Positions 22,701-34,100 of a stretch of 64,000 nucleotides of DNA are shown here, piece after piece. This stretch comes from Buddleja alternifolia (lineage: Eukaryota; Streptophyta; Magnoliopsida; Lamiales; Scrophulariaceae), in NCBI GenBank assembly GCA_019426215.1, contig CM033404.1, positions 3,596,001 to 3,660,000 of the forward strand, written 5' to 3'. The stretch's first letter is position 1, and each line of letters starts with the position of its first letter. Made by a program: the position numbers and the translations under genes. The notes beneath the pieces were generated by a model. It saw only the letters and a program-made list of their open reading frames with translations, searched no databases and was not told where the DNA came from.

Positions 22701-23188
22701 ATTTATAATTAATTAATTTTTAATTAGTTATATATATAAATATAATAAATTAATATATAATTATTTTAAAAAAAAGAAAATGGGCTAGGTTAGCGGTAAC
22801 CTAGGCGGTCGGTAGGTCAGCGCAAACCTTGCCCGGAAATTAAAAAAAAAAAAAATAGGCTAGGTTAGCGCTAACCTAGACCTAGGTTAGCGCTAACCTA
22901 GCCTATAAATAATAAAAAAAAAGAAAAATAGGAAAAAATAGAAAAATTATGTGTGTTTGCGCAAATCTAGCCTATGTTGGTGTATACCCAGCCTATTTTA
23001 CACACACTACACACTTATTACTCAACCACACACTTTTTGCACATACGACACACTTTTACACACACTACACCCTTTTACGCACCATACACACTTTTACCCA
23101 CACACAACATACATCTACACACACTACATAGTTTTTACACTCACTGGGCACTTTCAATTTATTTTAATTAATTAAATATATACATACA

Positions 23189-23219
<31 letters not shown>

Positions 23220-23249
23220 ATATATGTATATATGTACATATATTGATTT
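19618..23249 (+). repeat. Satellite array part A, ~866-bp unit, about 4 copies
   Basis: Near-identical tandem units recur with register points (start of atgtgtgtttgcgcaaatct) at 20347, 21215, 22081 and 22949, spaced 868, 866 and 868 bp. A partial unit covers 19618-20346. Its GC-rich block is the most diverged of all. Each unit runs: CA-rich block, AT-dinucleotide block, degenerate 'gttagagcaaac' motifs, a 200-bp GC-rich 'ggtggtggtcgccgg' block, a second AT block, and palindromes built on GGTTAGCGCTAACC. No family match is known to me. Confidence 0.95.
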
Positions 23250-23700
23250 TGTGATGCCCGAGTTTTTTTTTTTAGTCTAAAATACAATATCTAAAATTAG
23301 GAATGATCTAGGATCTTAAACTGTTAGAGCAAATATAGCCTATATTAGAGCAAACCTACCCTAGTTAGATTAAAGTAATAGAACCAAAATAACTAGCCTA
23401 GGTTAGAGACGGTGAATTAGTGATTGCCGGACATGTCGCCGGCGTCGATGGTGGTAAATGCCGGACTGTTCGTTCGACATCAAATAATAATAAAAAAAAA
23501 GGTGGTGGTCGCCGGAGGTCGGGGGTGGAAAAGTGTCGGACGTGTCGCCACACCTATATATATAACACAACCTGGTGGTGGTCGCCGGAACGGTCGCCGA
23601 TCGGTTCACCGGAAAGTGGGGCTTGAATGCCGACCAACCACCATACATATATATATATATATATATATAATTAATTAATTTTTTACAAGCATACATCTCT
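23250..23700 (+). other. Interleaved satellite/LTR sequence (probable consensus chimera)
   Basis: Short runs matching the chromovirus LTR (compare 16861 downward on the minus strand) alternate with short runs matching the satellite unit, and both are in colinear order. Examples of LTR runs are tgtgatgcccgag, taatagaaccaaaat, gaattagt and acacctatatatataacac. Examples of satellite runs are gagcaaatatagcctat, gccggacatgtcgccggcg and ggtggtggtcgccggaggtc. After about 23700 only LTR sequence remains. Confidence 0.85.
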
Positions 23701-25374
23701 TCAACTCTTCTTCCCCATTTTCATCATCTTCAACCTCTCTTCATCCTTCCATAAGATAGAATATAATATATAATTAGTTTTAGCTTCAACCTCAACCAAC
23801 ACTTGTTGGTAGCATAAAGGTAACTTGTAATTCTTTGCGCTTACATTAGTAGGTAGGTAGGGAAATTTGCTTTGAAAAAATGTGTAAGAAGAGTAGAATC
23901 TATGGTTTTAAGCTTAAATTTACAATTTATAGTTAGCTAACCTAAAGGCTTAAATGAAGAAATCAAATGCATGACAATTTTAAGAAAACTGATTTTGAAG
24001 AATATCGAGAAGGAAATGTTATTTGAGTTCAAAACTTTTACTGTGTATGTTGCATGTCTAAAATCTCTGGAATTGTGTGAGATTTTTGGAGTATGTTTAT
24101 GGTGTTAAGTATAGGATGACAGAAGCCTACGGGATTTCAAAATGTTTGTTTGAGACATCACTACAAACTTCATTTTGATTTCAAAATTTTAAAAGGGATA
24201 ATCATACTTTGGGGTTGTTTTGTGTGAAATTGGGGCTTACGATAAATGGTGATTTTATATGAATTTTAACAGTAATACAGTAAAAATTGAACCCTTTTAC
24301 TTCGGTTTTTAGTAAAATAGCCACCATACACCTTTGACTAAGGTTTTTAACAAATTTAGAACATTTATGGAAATCACCCACACAATTCATACACTACAAA
24401 CTACAAATATGTTTTTACACTCTTATCTTTTGGGGAAGATTGAAATTAAGCCTAGTTTTCATTAAGGTAACTTGTTGTGCATGATTGTATAGTTATTAGG
24501 ACCTCATAGACTAAGACTTTATTAGAAAATGAGTATATAATTTCGCTTAGCAGGGTTGTCGGTGAGATATAAGCTTGGACGTAGTGTGAGTGCCTCTCAA
24601 AATTATAGTTATATGTCTTTCAAAACTGGATATATATATCTATATACTTTCATCATGCTTTCAATACTTCACATGAAAATGACAACACTTTAAAATCAAA
24701 TCATGGACTCATTTTGCATTAACCATTTCTTGGCACGTTTCAAAGACATATCTTGCGAGAATAGCAGGTAAAATGATTTCAAGAAAACATTCTTTTAATG
24801 AAATTTTGAAAAAAAAATATTTGCTCGATTCATTGTTCTTTCGTGAGAAAACGCTTCATTTAATCATTCGTGACATACTTGTTTCAAATGCATATTTTGC
24901 AAGCATGATTTCAAAATAAACATCCGTTTTTATGGATTTCGTGGAAGTACTCCATCATTTGGTTCTTGTATCATGATCATTTGTCGTGATGGTGTTCTTG
25001 TGACATGTCTCATCTTGCGCGGTTGTGTTGGGCCCAAGGTCGGGCGATGGATAGGGCAGGGTTCGGCCGGTCAAGCATGGGCTTGCGGTCTTAAACAGTT
25101 CCCGCTATCCACGTCCAGATCCATGCACCTAGGACGAGTGCTCTGAGGGTGCATGGGTCATTTATCGTGTGGCATATTCCGGATATGACCAAATCGGGCA
25201 TCGCGAGCCTACGTGGGGAGGTATAAGGTGATGGCTTTGAAGCCGCGTGTTCAGGGGTGATAAGGAAGAAGCAGAGGGACCCAAAGTGCTATGGGTAAAT
25301 CATCGGACGCGATAGTATTGCTAACATGGCCCCCTACTGCTTAAGCGTGACGTGTACGTGTTACTTAAACATGT

Positions 25375-25524
25375 CTTGTACATGATACTTGCATTGAGTC
25401 TGGTACATGATACTTGCATTGAGTCTTGTACATGATACTTGCATTGAGTCTTGTACATGATACTTGCATTGAGTCTTGTACATGATACTTGCATTGAGTC
25501 TTGTACGTGGTACTTACATTGACT
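25375..25524 (+). repeat. Six tandem copies of a 25-bp unit within the LTR
   Basis: The unit begins cttgtacatgatacttgcat and repeats head to tail at 25375, 25400, 25425, 25450, 25475 and 25500. The second unit has one change and the last is most diverged. There are no spacers, so it is a minisatellite and not a CRISPR array. Confidence 0.95.
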
Positions 25525-25978
25525 GCACACTTTTAAAAATGCATGTTTTAAAACTTTATCGTATGTATACTAAGATCCTGGTGTCATACCAGCTACTGCT
25601 TGAACGCAAATGTCATTCTTACTCGCCTTTTCAATGAGCGTTCGAAAAATAGAAACTATTATTGTTTTCACCTTATTAATTTATCACTTTGGGGTCTAAA
25701 AACTATTTTAAGCACCTTTCACACGTACACTGGCGCTCACTAAGCCTTTGCTTATGTACTTCACTTTCTTCCTTCCAGTTATAGGCAAGTCGAGAAGTGA
25801 AACTAGCTTGAAGGATCGGAGTATAAACTCGGACTATCCTAGAGGTGAATGATGTAGATTGACTCATGTATATTAAGTTCGCATAGCTATTTAGTTGATG
25901 TATTGGGGTTGTGACCCGATAAGATGAATTGTTTAATTGTGTCCAGAATTTGGTTTGTACTTCTGTAAAGATAGGATA

Positions 25979-26065
25979 ACGCTTTCGTGTTGGATTCTTT
26001 AGGATTAAATTGAGGGCGTGTTGACGCTTTCGTGTTGGATTCTTTAGGATTAAATTTGAGGGCGT
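25979..26065 (+). repeat. Direct duplication of ~42 bp at the LTR end
   Basis: The block acgctttcgtgttggattct...gagggcgt occurs at 25979-26019 and again at 26024-26065, differing by one T. The duplication lies immediately before the LTR terminus and the primer site. Confidence 0.9.
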
Positions 26066-26071
26066 TACAGA

Positions 26072-26083
26072 TGGTATCAGAGC
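26072..26083 (+). other. Primer binding site (initiator tRNA-Met)
   Basis: TGGTATCAGAGC is the standard plant retroelement sequence complementary to the 3' end of initiator tRNA-Met. It lies two bases after the LTR end, which fixes the LTR border and the plus orientation. Confidence 0.95.
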
Positions 26084-27018
26084 TTGGGCTAGTGCCTGAG
26101 CTATTCTGGGATAGGTTCCTCGGACTGTGGTTTTAGGTATTAAGTGAGGGTTCGATATGATAATAAGGTTGGAGATATAGTGTTTCAGTACTTGAATTGT
26201 GACAAACCATTGTTTGGGCGGCCGACCAAGCGATGATTGATTACAATTGTAGGACTGAGCTAGGAACGTGTCTAGAATAAAACACTATAGGTGCTCTGAT
26301 TGCAAAGAGACACTTGAGTCGGAAAAGGTGTAATAGAATGAAGGATGAATATTCTTGTGAACAAGAGGAATTACATTAATTACTCAACCTCCTACTTATG
26401 AGAAAGCGAGTGGGAAATTAGCTTTCATGTAGTTTCTTGAGTACAGTGATAGTTTATTGATATTACAGAATAATTTTTGGATGTGATACAGGAAAGGTGA
26501 TTATAAATGACTATTTTAATTTTTGATCGTACTATAAAAGTTAACTTAGAAGTTACTACACGAAAGGATAGTGGCATGGTTATGGATTCAGTGATTTAAG
26601 TCCAGTAACATAATGATTAGTGGAAAATCTTTTACAACTGGTCTTATAGTGCTACCTATACAAGAGTAAGACAATGTTCTTGAAATGGATTAGTTGTCTT
26701 ATCATCATGCCTAATAGATTATCTTACAAGGTTTGTGAAGTCTTGTGCACCTGGTAAGTTGATTACAGATCTAGTAGGGAACATAAGGATTACTTTAGCA
26801 CTTATCATTTCAGTTGTTATGGTGCAAAAGACACTTTGGAAAGAAAGGGAAGACTATTTAGCTTCCATGATTAACAAGACAAAAGATAAAGTGAATATTA
26901 AATAAGTATTTGTAGTTCCTGAATTTTAATCTCTTTACCAACAAATAGGGAAGGGAGTTCGCCATCGAGCGTTTACTCGGAACTACTCCAATATAAGGAA
27001 AGCTTAGCTATTAAAGTT
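26084..27018 (+). other. Decayed gag/protease interval of the plus-strand chromovirus
   Basis: No open frame or recognisable zinc knuckle or protease motif is seen. The length is too short for an intact gag-protease region. Confidence 0.55.
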
Positions 27019-28146
27019 GTGGAGATAGGACTTATTGAACCTAATACGTCTCTGTGGGGAGCTCTAGTGTTATTTGGCAAGAAGAAAGACAGATCATTAG
27101 GGTTAGGTGTAGAATACCGGGGGTTAAATAGTGTAACCATCAAGAACAAGTGTCCTCTTCCACGAATTGAAGAATTGTTTGACCAACTCCAAGGAGCTAC
27201 GTTAGATTCTAAGCTTGATTTGCAACAAGGATATGATCAATTAAGAATTAACAATGAAGATGAACTTAAGACCGCTTTCCAAACAAGATACGGACAATAT
27301 GATTTTGTTGAAATGCCAGTTGGATTGACCAATACCCTAATGGATATTATGCATAGTGGATCGCTTGCGGTGAGACATCATTGTCTATATCTAAGACCAA
27401 AGAAAATCATGAACGACACATAAGGATTGTATTGCCAGTCTTAAGAGACAACAAACTCAACGTGAAATTTAGCAAGTGTGAGTTTGAGTTAACTAAGGTT
27501 GCCTTCTTAGGTCATGTGATTATGGGTAATGGAATCTATGTCGACCCCTCGAAGGTAGAATCTATTGTGGAATGGAAAAGACCTGAGAATGCCACAAAAA
27601 AAAAAAGCAAGAAGCTTTCTCGGATTAACAGGATACTATCGGAGATTTGTCAAGGATTTCTCTAAGATAGCAGGACCTTTATCTCGACTAACTCAAAGGA
27701 AGATGAAGTTGAATAAAATGATGAGTCTAAGTCAAGCTTCCAAGAGTTAGAGAAAAGGCTCACAACAACGCATTTTAGAACTTCCTAATGGAAATGATAA
27801 TTTTGGAGTTTACGGTGATGTCTCTAAGGAGGGACTTGGATGTATGCTTATGCAAAATGGTAAAGAGATAGCGTATGTATAGCGTAAACACAAACCCTAC
27901 GAATAGAACTACCCAACCCATGATTTGGCAGTAGCCTCCATTATTTCTGAAATAACAAAGTGGAGACATTACTTATATGGAGCATCATACCGACCACAAA
28001 AGTTTTAAGTATCTATTCTCTCAAAAAGAGTTGAATTTGAGACAAACAAAGAGAATGAAACTTCTTGAAGACTACAAGTGTTCAATCCAAACCCATCTTA
28101 GAAAATCTAATGTAGAAGCAGATGCTTTAAGTCAGAAAATGAGTGT
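27019..28146 (+). pseudogene. Chromovirus reverse transcriptase and RNase H (broken)
   Basis: The frame at 27019-27423 has [38 protein letters not shown] and [18 protein letters not shown]. The frame at 27381-27665 has [20 protein letters not shown] and VAFLGHVIMGNGIYVDPSKV. The frame at 27977-28162 has the RNase H tail [12 protein letters not shown] and [14 protein letters not shown]. As in the minus-strand copy, the segment before the catalytic xxDD is deleted (near 27340-27380). The last frame runs into satellite sequence. Confidence 0.8.
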
Positions 28147-31100
28147 TGCAAATCTAACCTAGCCTATAAATAATAATAAAAAAGAAAAATAGGAAAAAAT
28201 TGAAAAATTATGTGTGTTTGCGCAAATCTAGCCTATGTTGGTGTATACCCAGCCTATTTTAGACACACTACACACTTTCTACTCAACCACACACTTTTTG
28301 CACATACGACACACTTTTACACACACTACACCCTTTTACGCACCATACACACTTTTACCCACACACAACATACATCTACACACACTACATAGTTTTTACA
28401 GTCACTGGGCACTTTCAATTTATTTTAATTAATTAAATATATACATACAAATATATATATATATATATATATTTATAGATATATGTATATATGTACATAT
28501 ATTGATTTATTTCTAAAATACAATAAAAATGGAAAAAGGCCTGGGTTAGAGCAAATATAGCCTATGTTAGAGCAAACCTACCCTAGTTAGATGTAATATA
28601 GCCTAGGTTAGAGACGGTGGTGATTGTCGGACATGTCGCCGGCGTCGATGGTGGTTGCCGGACATGTCGTCGACAATGGTGGTGGTCGCCGGAGGTCGGG
28701 GGTGGACGTCGGACGTGTCGCCGACAATGGTGGTGGTCGCCGGAGGACGGTGGTGGTCGCCGACGGTGGGGGTCGGTGGTGGTCGCCGGCGGTGGGGAGC
28801 ACGTTGAATGCGAGAAAATACATAAATATATATATATATATATTTATAATTAATTAATTTTTAATTAGTTATATATATAAATATAATAAATTAATATATA
28901 ATTATTTTAAAAAAAAGAAAATGGGCTAGGTTAGCGCTAACCTAGCCCTAGGTCAGCGCAAACCTAGCCCGGAAATTAAAAAAAAAAAAGAAAAATAGGC
29001 TAGGTTAGCGCTAACCTAGACCTAGGTTAGCGCTAACCTAGCCTATAAATAATAAAAAAATAGAAAAATAGGAAAAAATAGAAAAATTATGTGTGTTTGC
29101 GCAAATCTAGCCTAAGTTGGTGTATACCCAGCCTATTTTACACACACTACACACTTATTACTCAACCACACACTTTTTGCACATACGACACACTTTTACA
29201 CACACTACACCCTTTTACGCACCATACACACTTTTACCCACACACTACATAGTTTTTACACTCACTGGGCTCTTTCAATTTATTTTAATTAATTAAATAT
29301 ATACAAACAAATATATATATATATATAGATATATGTATATATGTACATATATTGATTTATTTCTAAAATACAATAAAAATGGAAAAAGGCCTGGGTTAGA
29401 GCAAATATAGCCTATGTTAGAGCAAACCTACCCTAGTTAGATGTAATATAGCCTAGGTTAGAGACGGTGGTGATTGCCGGACATGTCGCCGGCGTCGATG
29501 GTGGTTGCCGGACGTGTCGTCGACAATGGTGGTGGTCGCCGGAGGTCGGGGGTGGATGTCGGACGTGTCGCCGACAATGGTGGTGGTCGCCGGAGGACGG
29601 TGGTGGTCGCCGACGGTGGGGGTCGGTGGTGGTCGCCGGCGGTGGGGAGCACGTTGAATGCGAGAAAATACATAAAAATATATATATATATATATATATA
29701 ATTAATTTTTAATTAGTTATATATATAAATATAATAAATTAATATATAATTATTTTAAAAAAAAAGAAAATGGGCTAGGTTAGCGCTAACCTAGCCCTAG
29801 GTCAGCGCAAACCTAGCCCGGAAATTAAAAAAAAAAAAGAAAAATAGGCTAGGTTAGCGCTAACCTAGACCTAGGTTAGCGCTAACCTAGCCTATAAATA
29901 AAAAGAAAAAAGAAAAATAGGAAAAAATAGAAAAGTTATGTGTGTTTGCGCAAATCTAGCCTATGTTGGTGTATACCCAGCCTATTTTACACACACTACA
30001 CACTTTCTACTCAACCACACACTTTTTGCACATACGACACACTTTTACACACACTACACCCTTTTACGCACCATACACACTTTTACCCACACACAACATA
30101 CATCTACACACACTACATAGTTTTTACACTCACTGGGCACTTTCAATTTATTTTAATTAATTAAATATATACAAACAAATATATATATATATATAGATAT
30201 ATGTATATATGTACATATATTGATTTATTTCTAAAATACAATAAAAATGGAAAAAGGCCTGGGTTAGAGCAAATATAGCCTATGTTAGAGCAAACCTACC
30301 CTAGTTAGATGTAATATAGCCTAGGTTAGAGACGGTGGTGATTGCCGGACATGTCGCCGGCGTCGATGGTGGTTGCCGGACGTGTCGTCGACAATGGTGG
30401 TGGTCGCCGGAGGTCGGGGGTGGATGTCGGACGTGTCGCCGACAATGGTGGTGGTCGCCGGAGGACGGTGGTGGTCGCCGACGGTGGGGGTCGGTGGTGG
30501 TCACCGGCGGTGGGGAGCACGTTGAATGCGAGAAAATACATAAATATATATAAATATATTTATAATTAATTAATTTTAATTAGTTATATATATAAATATA
30601 ATAAATTAATATATAATTATTTTAAAAAAAAGAAAATGGGCTAGGTTAGCGCTAACCTAGCCCTAGGTCAGCGCAAACCTAGCCCGGAAATTAAAAAAAA
30701 AAAGAAAAATAGGCTAGGTTAGTGCTAACCTAGACCTAGGTTAGCGCTAACCTAGCCTATAAATAATAAAAAAAAAGAAAAATAGGAAAAAATAGAAAAA
30801 TTATGTGTGTTTGCGCAAATCTAGCCTATGTTGGTGTATACCCAGCCTATTTTACACACACTACACACTTTCTACTCAACCACACACTTTTTGCACATAC
30901 GACACACTTTTACACACACTACACCCTTTTACGCACCATACACACTTTTACCCACACACAACATACATCTACACACACTACATAGTTTTTACACTCACTG
31001 GGCACTTTCAATTTATTTTAATTAATTAAATATATACAAACAAATATATATATATATATAGATATATGTATATATGTACATATATTGATTTATTTCTAAA

Positions 31101-34100
31101 ATACAATAAAAATGGAAAAAGGCCTGGGTTAGAGCAAATATAGCCTATGTTAGAGCAAACCTACCCTAGTTAGATGTAATATAGCCTAGGTTAGAGACGG
31201 TGGTGATTGCCGGACATGTCGCCGGCGTCGATGGTGGTTGCCGGACGTGTCGTCGACAATGGTGGTGGTCGCCGGAGGTCGGGGGTGGATGTCGGACGTG
31301 TCGCCGACAATGGTGGTGGTCGCCGGAGGACGGTGGTGGTCGCCGACGGTGGGGGTCGGTGGTGGTCGCCGGCGGTGGGGAGCACGTTGAATGCGAGAAA
31401 ATACATAAATATATATATATATTTATAATTAATTAATTTTTAATTAGTTATATATATAAATATAATAAATTAATATATAATTATTTTAAAAAAAAGAAAA
31501 TGGGCTAGGTTAGCGCTAACCTAGCCCTAGGTCAGCGCAAACCTAGCCCGGAAATTAAAAAAAAAAAAGAAAAATAGGCTAGGTTAGCGCTAACCTAGAC
31601 CTAGGTTAGCGCTAACCTAGCCTATAAATAAAAAGAAAAAAGAAAAATAGGAAAAAATAGAAAAGTTATGTGTGTTTGCGCAAATCTAGCCTATGTTGGT
31701 GTATACCCAGCCTATTTTACACACACTACACACTTTCTACTCAACCACACACTTTTTGCACATACGACACACTTTTACACACACTACACCCTTTTACGCA
31801 CCATACACACTTTTACCCACACACAACATACATCTACACACACTACATAGTTTTTACACTCACTGGGCACTTTCAATTTATTTTAATTAATTAAATATAT
31901 ACAAACAAATATATATATATATATAGATATATGTATATATGTACATATATTGATTTATTTCTAAAATACAATAAAAATGGAAAAAGGCCTGGGTTAGAGC
32001 AAATATAGCCTATGTTAGAGCAAACCTACCCTAGTTAGATGTAATATAGCCTAGGTTAGAGACGGTGGTGATTGCCGGACATGTCGCCGGCGTCGATGGT
32101 GGTTGCCGGACGTGTCGTCGACAATGGTGGTGGTCGCCGGAGGTCGGGGGTGGATGTCGGACGTGTCGCCGACAATGGTGGTGGTCGCCGGAGGACGGTG
32201 GTGGTCGCCGACGGTGGGGGTCGGTGGTGGTCGCCGGCGGTGGGGAGCACGTTGAATGCGAGAAAATACATAAATATATTAAATTAATTAATTTTTAATT
32301 AGTTATATATATAAATATAATAAATTAATATATAATTATTTTAAAAAAAAGAAAATGGGCTAGGTTAGCGCTAACCTAGCCCTAGGTCAGCGCAAACCTA
32401 GCCCGGAAATTAAAAAAAAAAAAAAAATAGGCTAGGTTAGCGCTAACCTAGACCTAGGTTAGCGCTAACCTAGCCTATAAATAATAAAAAAAAGAAAAAT
32501 AGGAAAAAATAGAAAAATTATGTGTGTTTGCGCAAATCTAGCCTATGTTGGTGTATACCCAGCCTATTTTACACACACTACACACTTATTACTCAACCAC
32601 ACACTTTTTGCACATACGACACACTTTTACACACACTACACCCTTTTACGCACCATACACACTTTTACCCACACACAACATACATCTACACACACTACAT
32701 AGTTTTTACACTCACTGGGCACTTTCAATTTATTTTAATTAATTAAATATATACAAACAAATATATATATATATATATAGATATATGTATATATGTACAT
32801 ATATTGATTTATTTCTAAAATACAATAAAAATGGAAAAAGGCCTGGGTTAGAGCAAATATAGCCTATGTTAGAGCAAACCTACCCTAGTTAGATGTAATA
32901 TAGCCTAGGTTAGAGACGGTGGTGATTGCCGGACATGTCGCCGGCGTCGATGGTGGTTGCCGGACGTGTCGTCGACAATGGTGGTGGTCGCCGGAGGTCG
33001 GGGGTGGATGTCGGACGTGTCGCCGACAATGGTGGTGGTCGCCGGAGGACGGTGGTGGTCGCCGACGGTGGGGGTCGGTGGTGGTCGCCGGCGGTGGGGA
33101 GCACGTTGAATGCGAGAAAATACATAAATATATATATATATATATAATTAATTAATTTTTAATTAGTTATATATATAAATATAATAAATTAATATATAAT
33201 TATTTTAAAAAAAAGAAAATGGGCTAGGTTAGCGCTAACCTAGCCCTAGGTCAGCGCAAACCTAGCCCGGAAATTAAAAAAAAAAAGAAAAATAGGCTAG
33301 GTTAGCGCTAACCTAGACCTAGGTTAGCGCTAACCTAGCCTATAAATAATAAAAAAAAAGAAAAATAGGAAAAAATAGAAAAATTATGTGTGTTTGCGCA
33401 AATCTAGCCTATGTTGGTGTATACCCAGCCTATTTTACACACACTACACACTTTCTACTCAACCACACACTTTTTGCACATACGACACACTTTTACACAC
33501 ACTACACCCTTTTACGCACCATACACACTTTTACCCACACACAACATACATCTACACACACTACATAGTTTTTACACTCACTGGGCACTTTCAATTTATT
33601 TTAATTAATTAAATATATACAAACAAATATATATATATATATATAGATATATGTATATATGTACATATATTGATTTATTTCTAAAATACAATAAAAATGG
33701 AAAAAGGCCTGGGTTAGAGCAAATATAGCCTATGTTAGAGCAAACCTACCCTAGTTAGATGTAATATAGCCTAGGTTAGAGACGGTGGTGATTGCCGGAC
33801 ATGTCGCCGGCGTCGATGGTGGTTGCCGGACGTGTCGTCGACAATGGTGGTGGTCGCCGGAGGTCGGGGGTGGATGTCGGACGTGTCGCCGACAATGGTG
33901 GTGGTCGCCGGAGGACGGTGGTGGTCGCCGACGGTGGGGGTCGGTGGTGGTCGCCGGCGGTGGGGAGCACGTTGAATGCGAGAAAATACATAAATATATA
34001 TATATATATATAATTAATTAATTTTTAATTAGTTATATATATAAATATAATAAATTAATATATAATTATTTTGAAAAAAAGAAAATGAGCTAGGTTAGCG

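Larger units (their letters stand above)
23250..26069 (+). repeat. 5' LTR of the plus-strand chromovirus (about 2.8 kb)
   Basis: It starts TGTGATGCCCGAG and ends ...gggcgttaCA, three bases before the primer site. Its first 450 bp are contaminated by satellite sequence. It contains a 6-copy 25-bp repeat and a 42-bp duplication near its end. Long LTRs are usual for the Tekay/Del lineage. Confidence 0.8.
23250..28146 (+). mobile_element. Ty3/gypsy chromovirus (Tekay/Del-like), 5' half, plus strand
   Basis: The order is 5' LTR (23250-26069), tRNA-Met primer site (26072-26083), a short decayed gag/protease interval (26084-27018), reverse transcriptase, RNase H, then an abrupt change to satellite at about 28147. 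Only 0.9 kb separates primer site and reverse transcriptase, much less than a full gag-protease region, so an internal deletion is likely. Integrase and 3' LTR are absent. Confidence 0.85.

Noticed and set aside
25375..25524. Possible CRISPR-like array
   Set aside because: The 25-bp units are contiguous with no spacers, inside a plant retrotransposon LTR.
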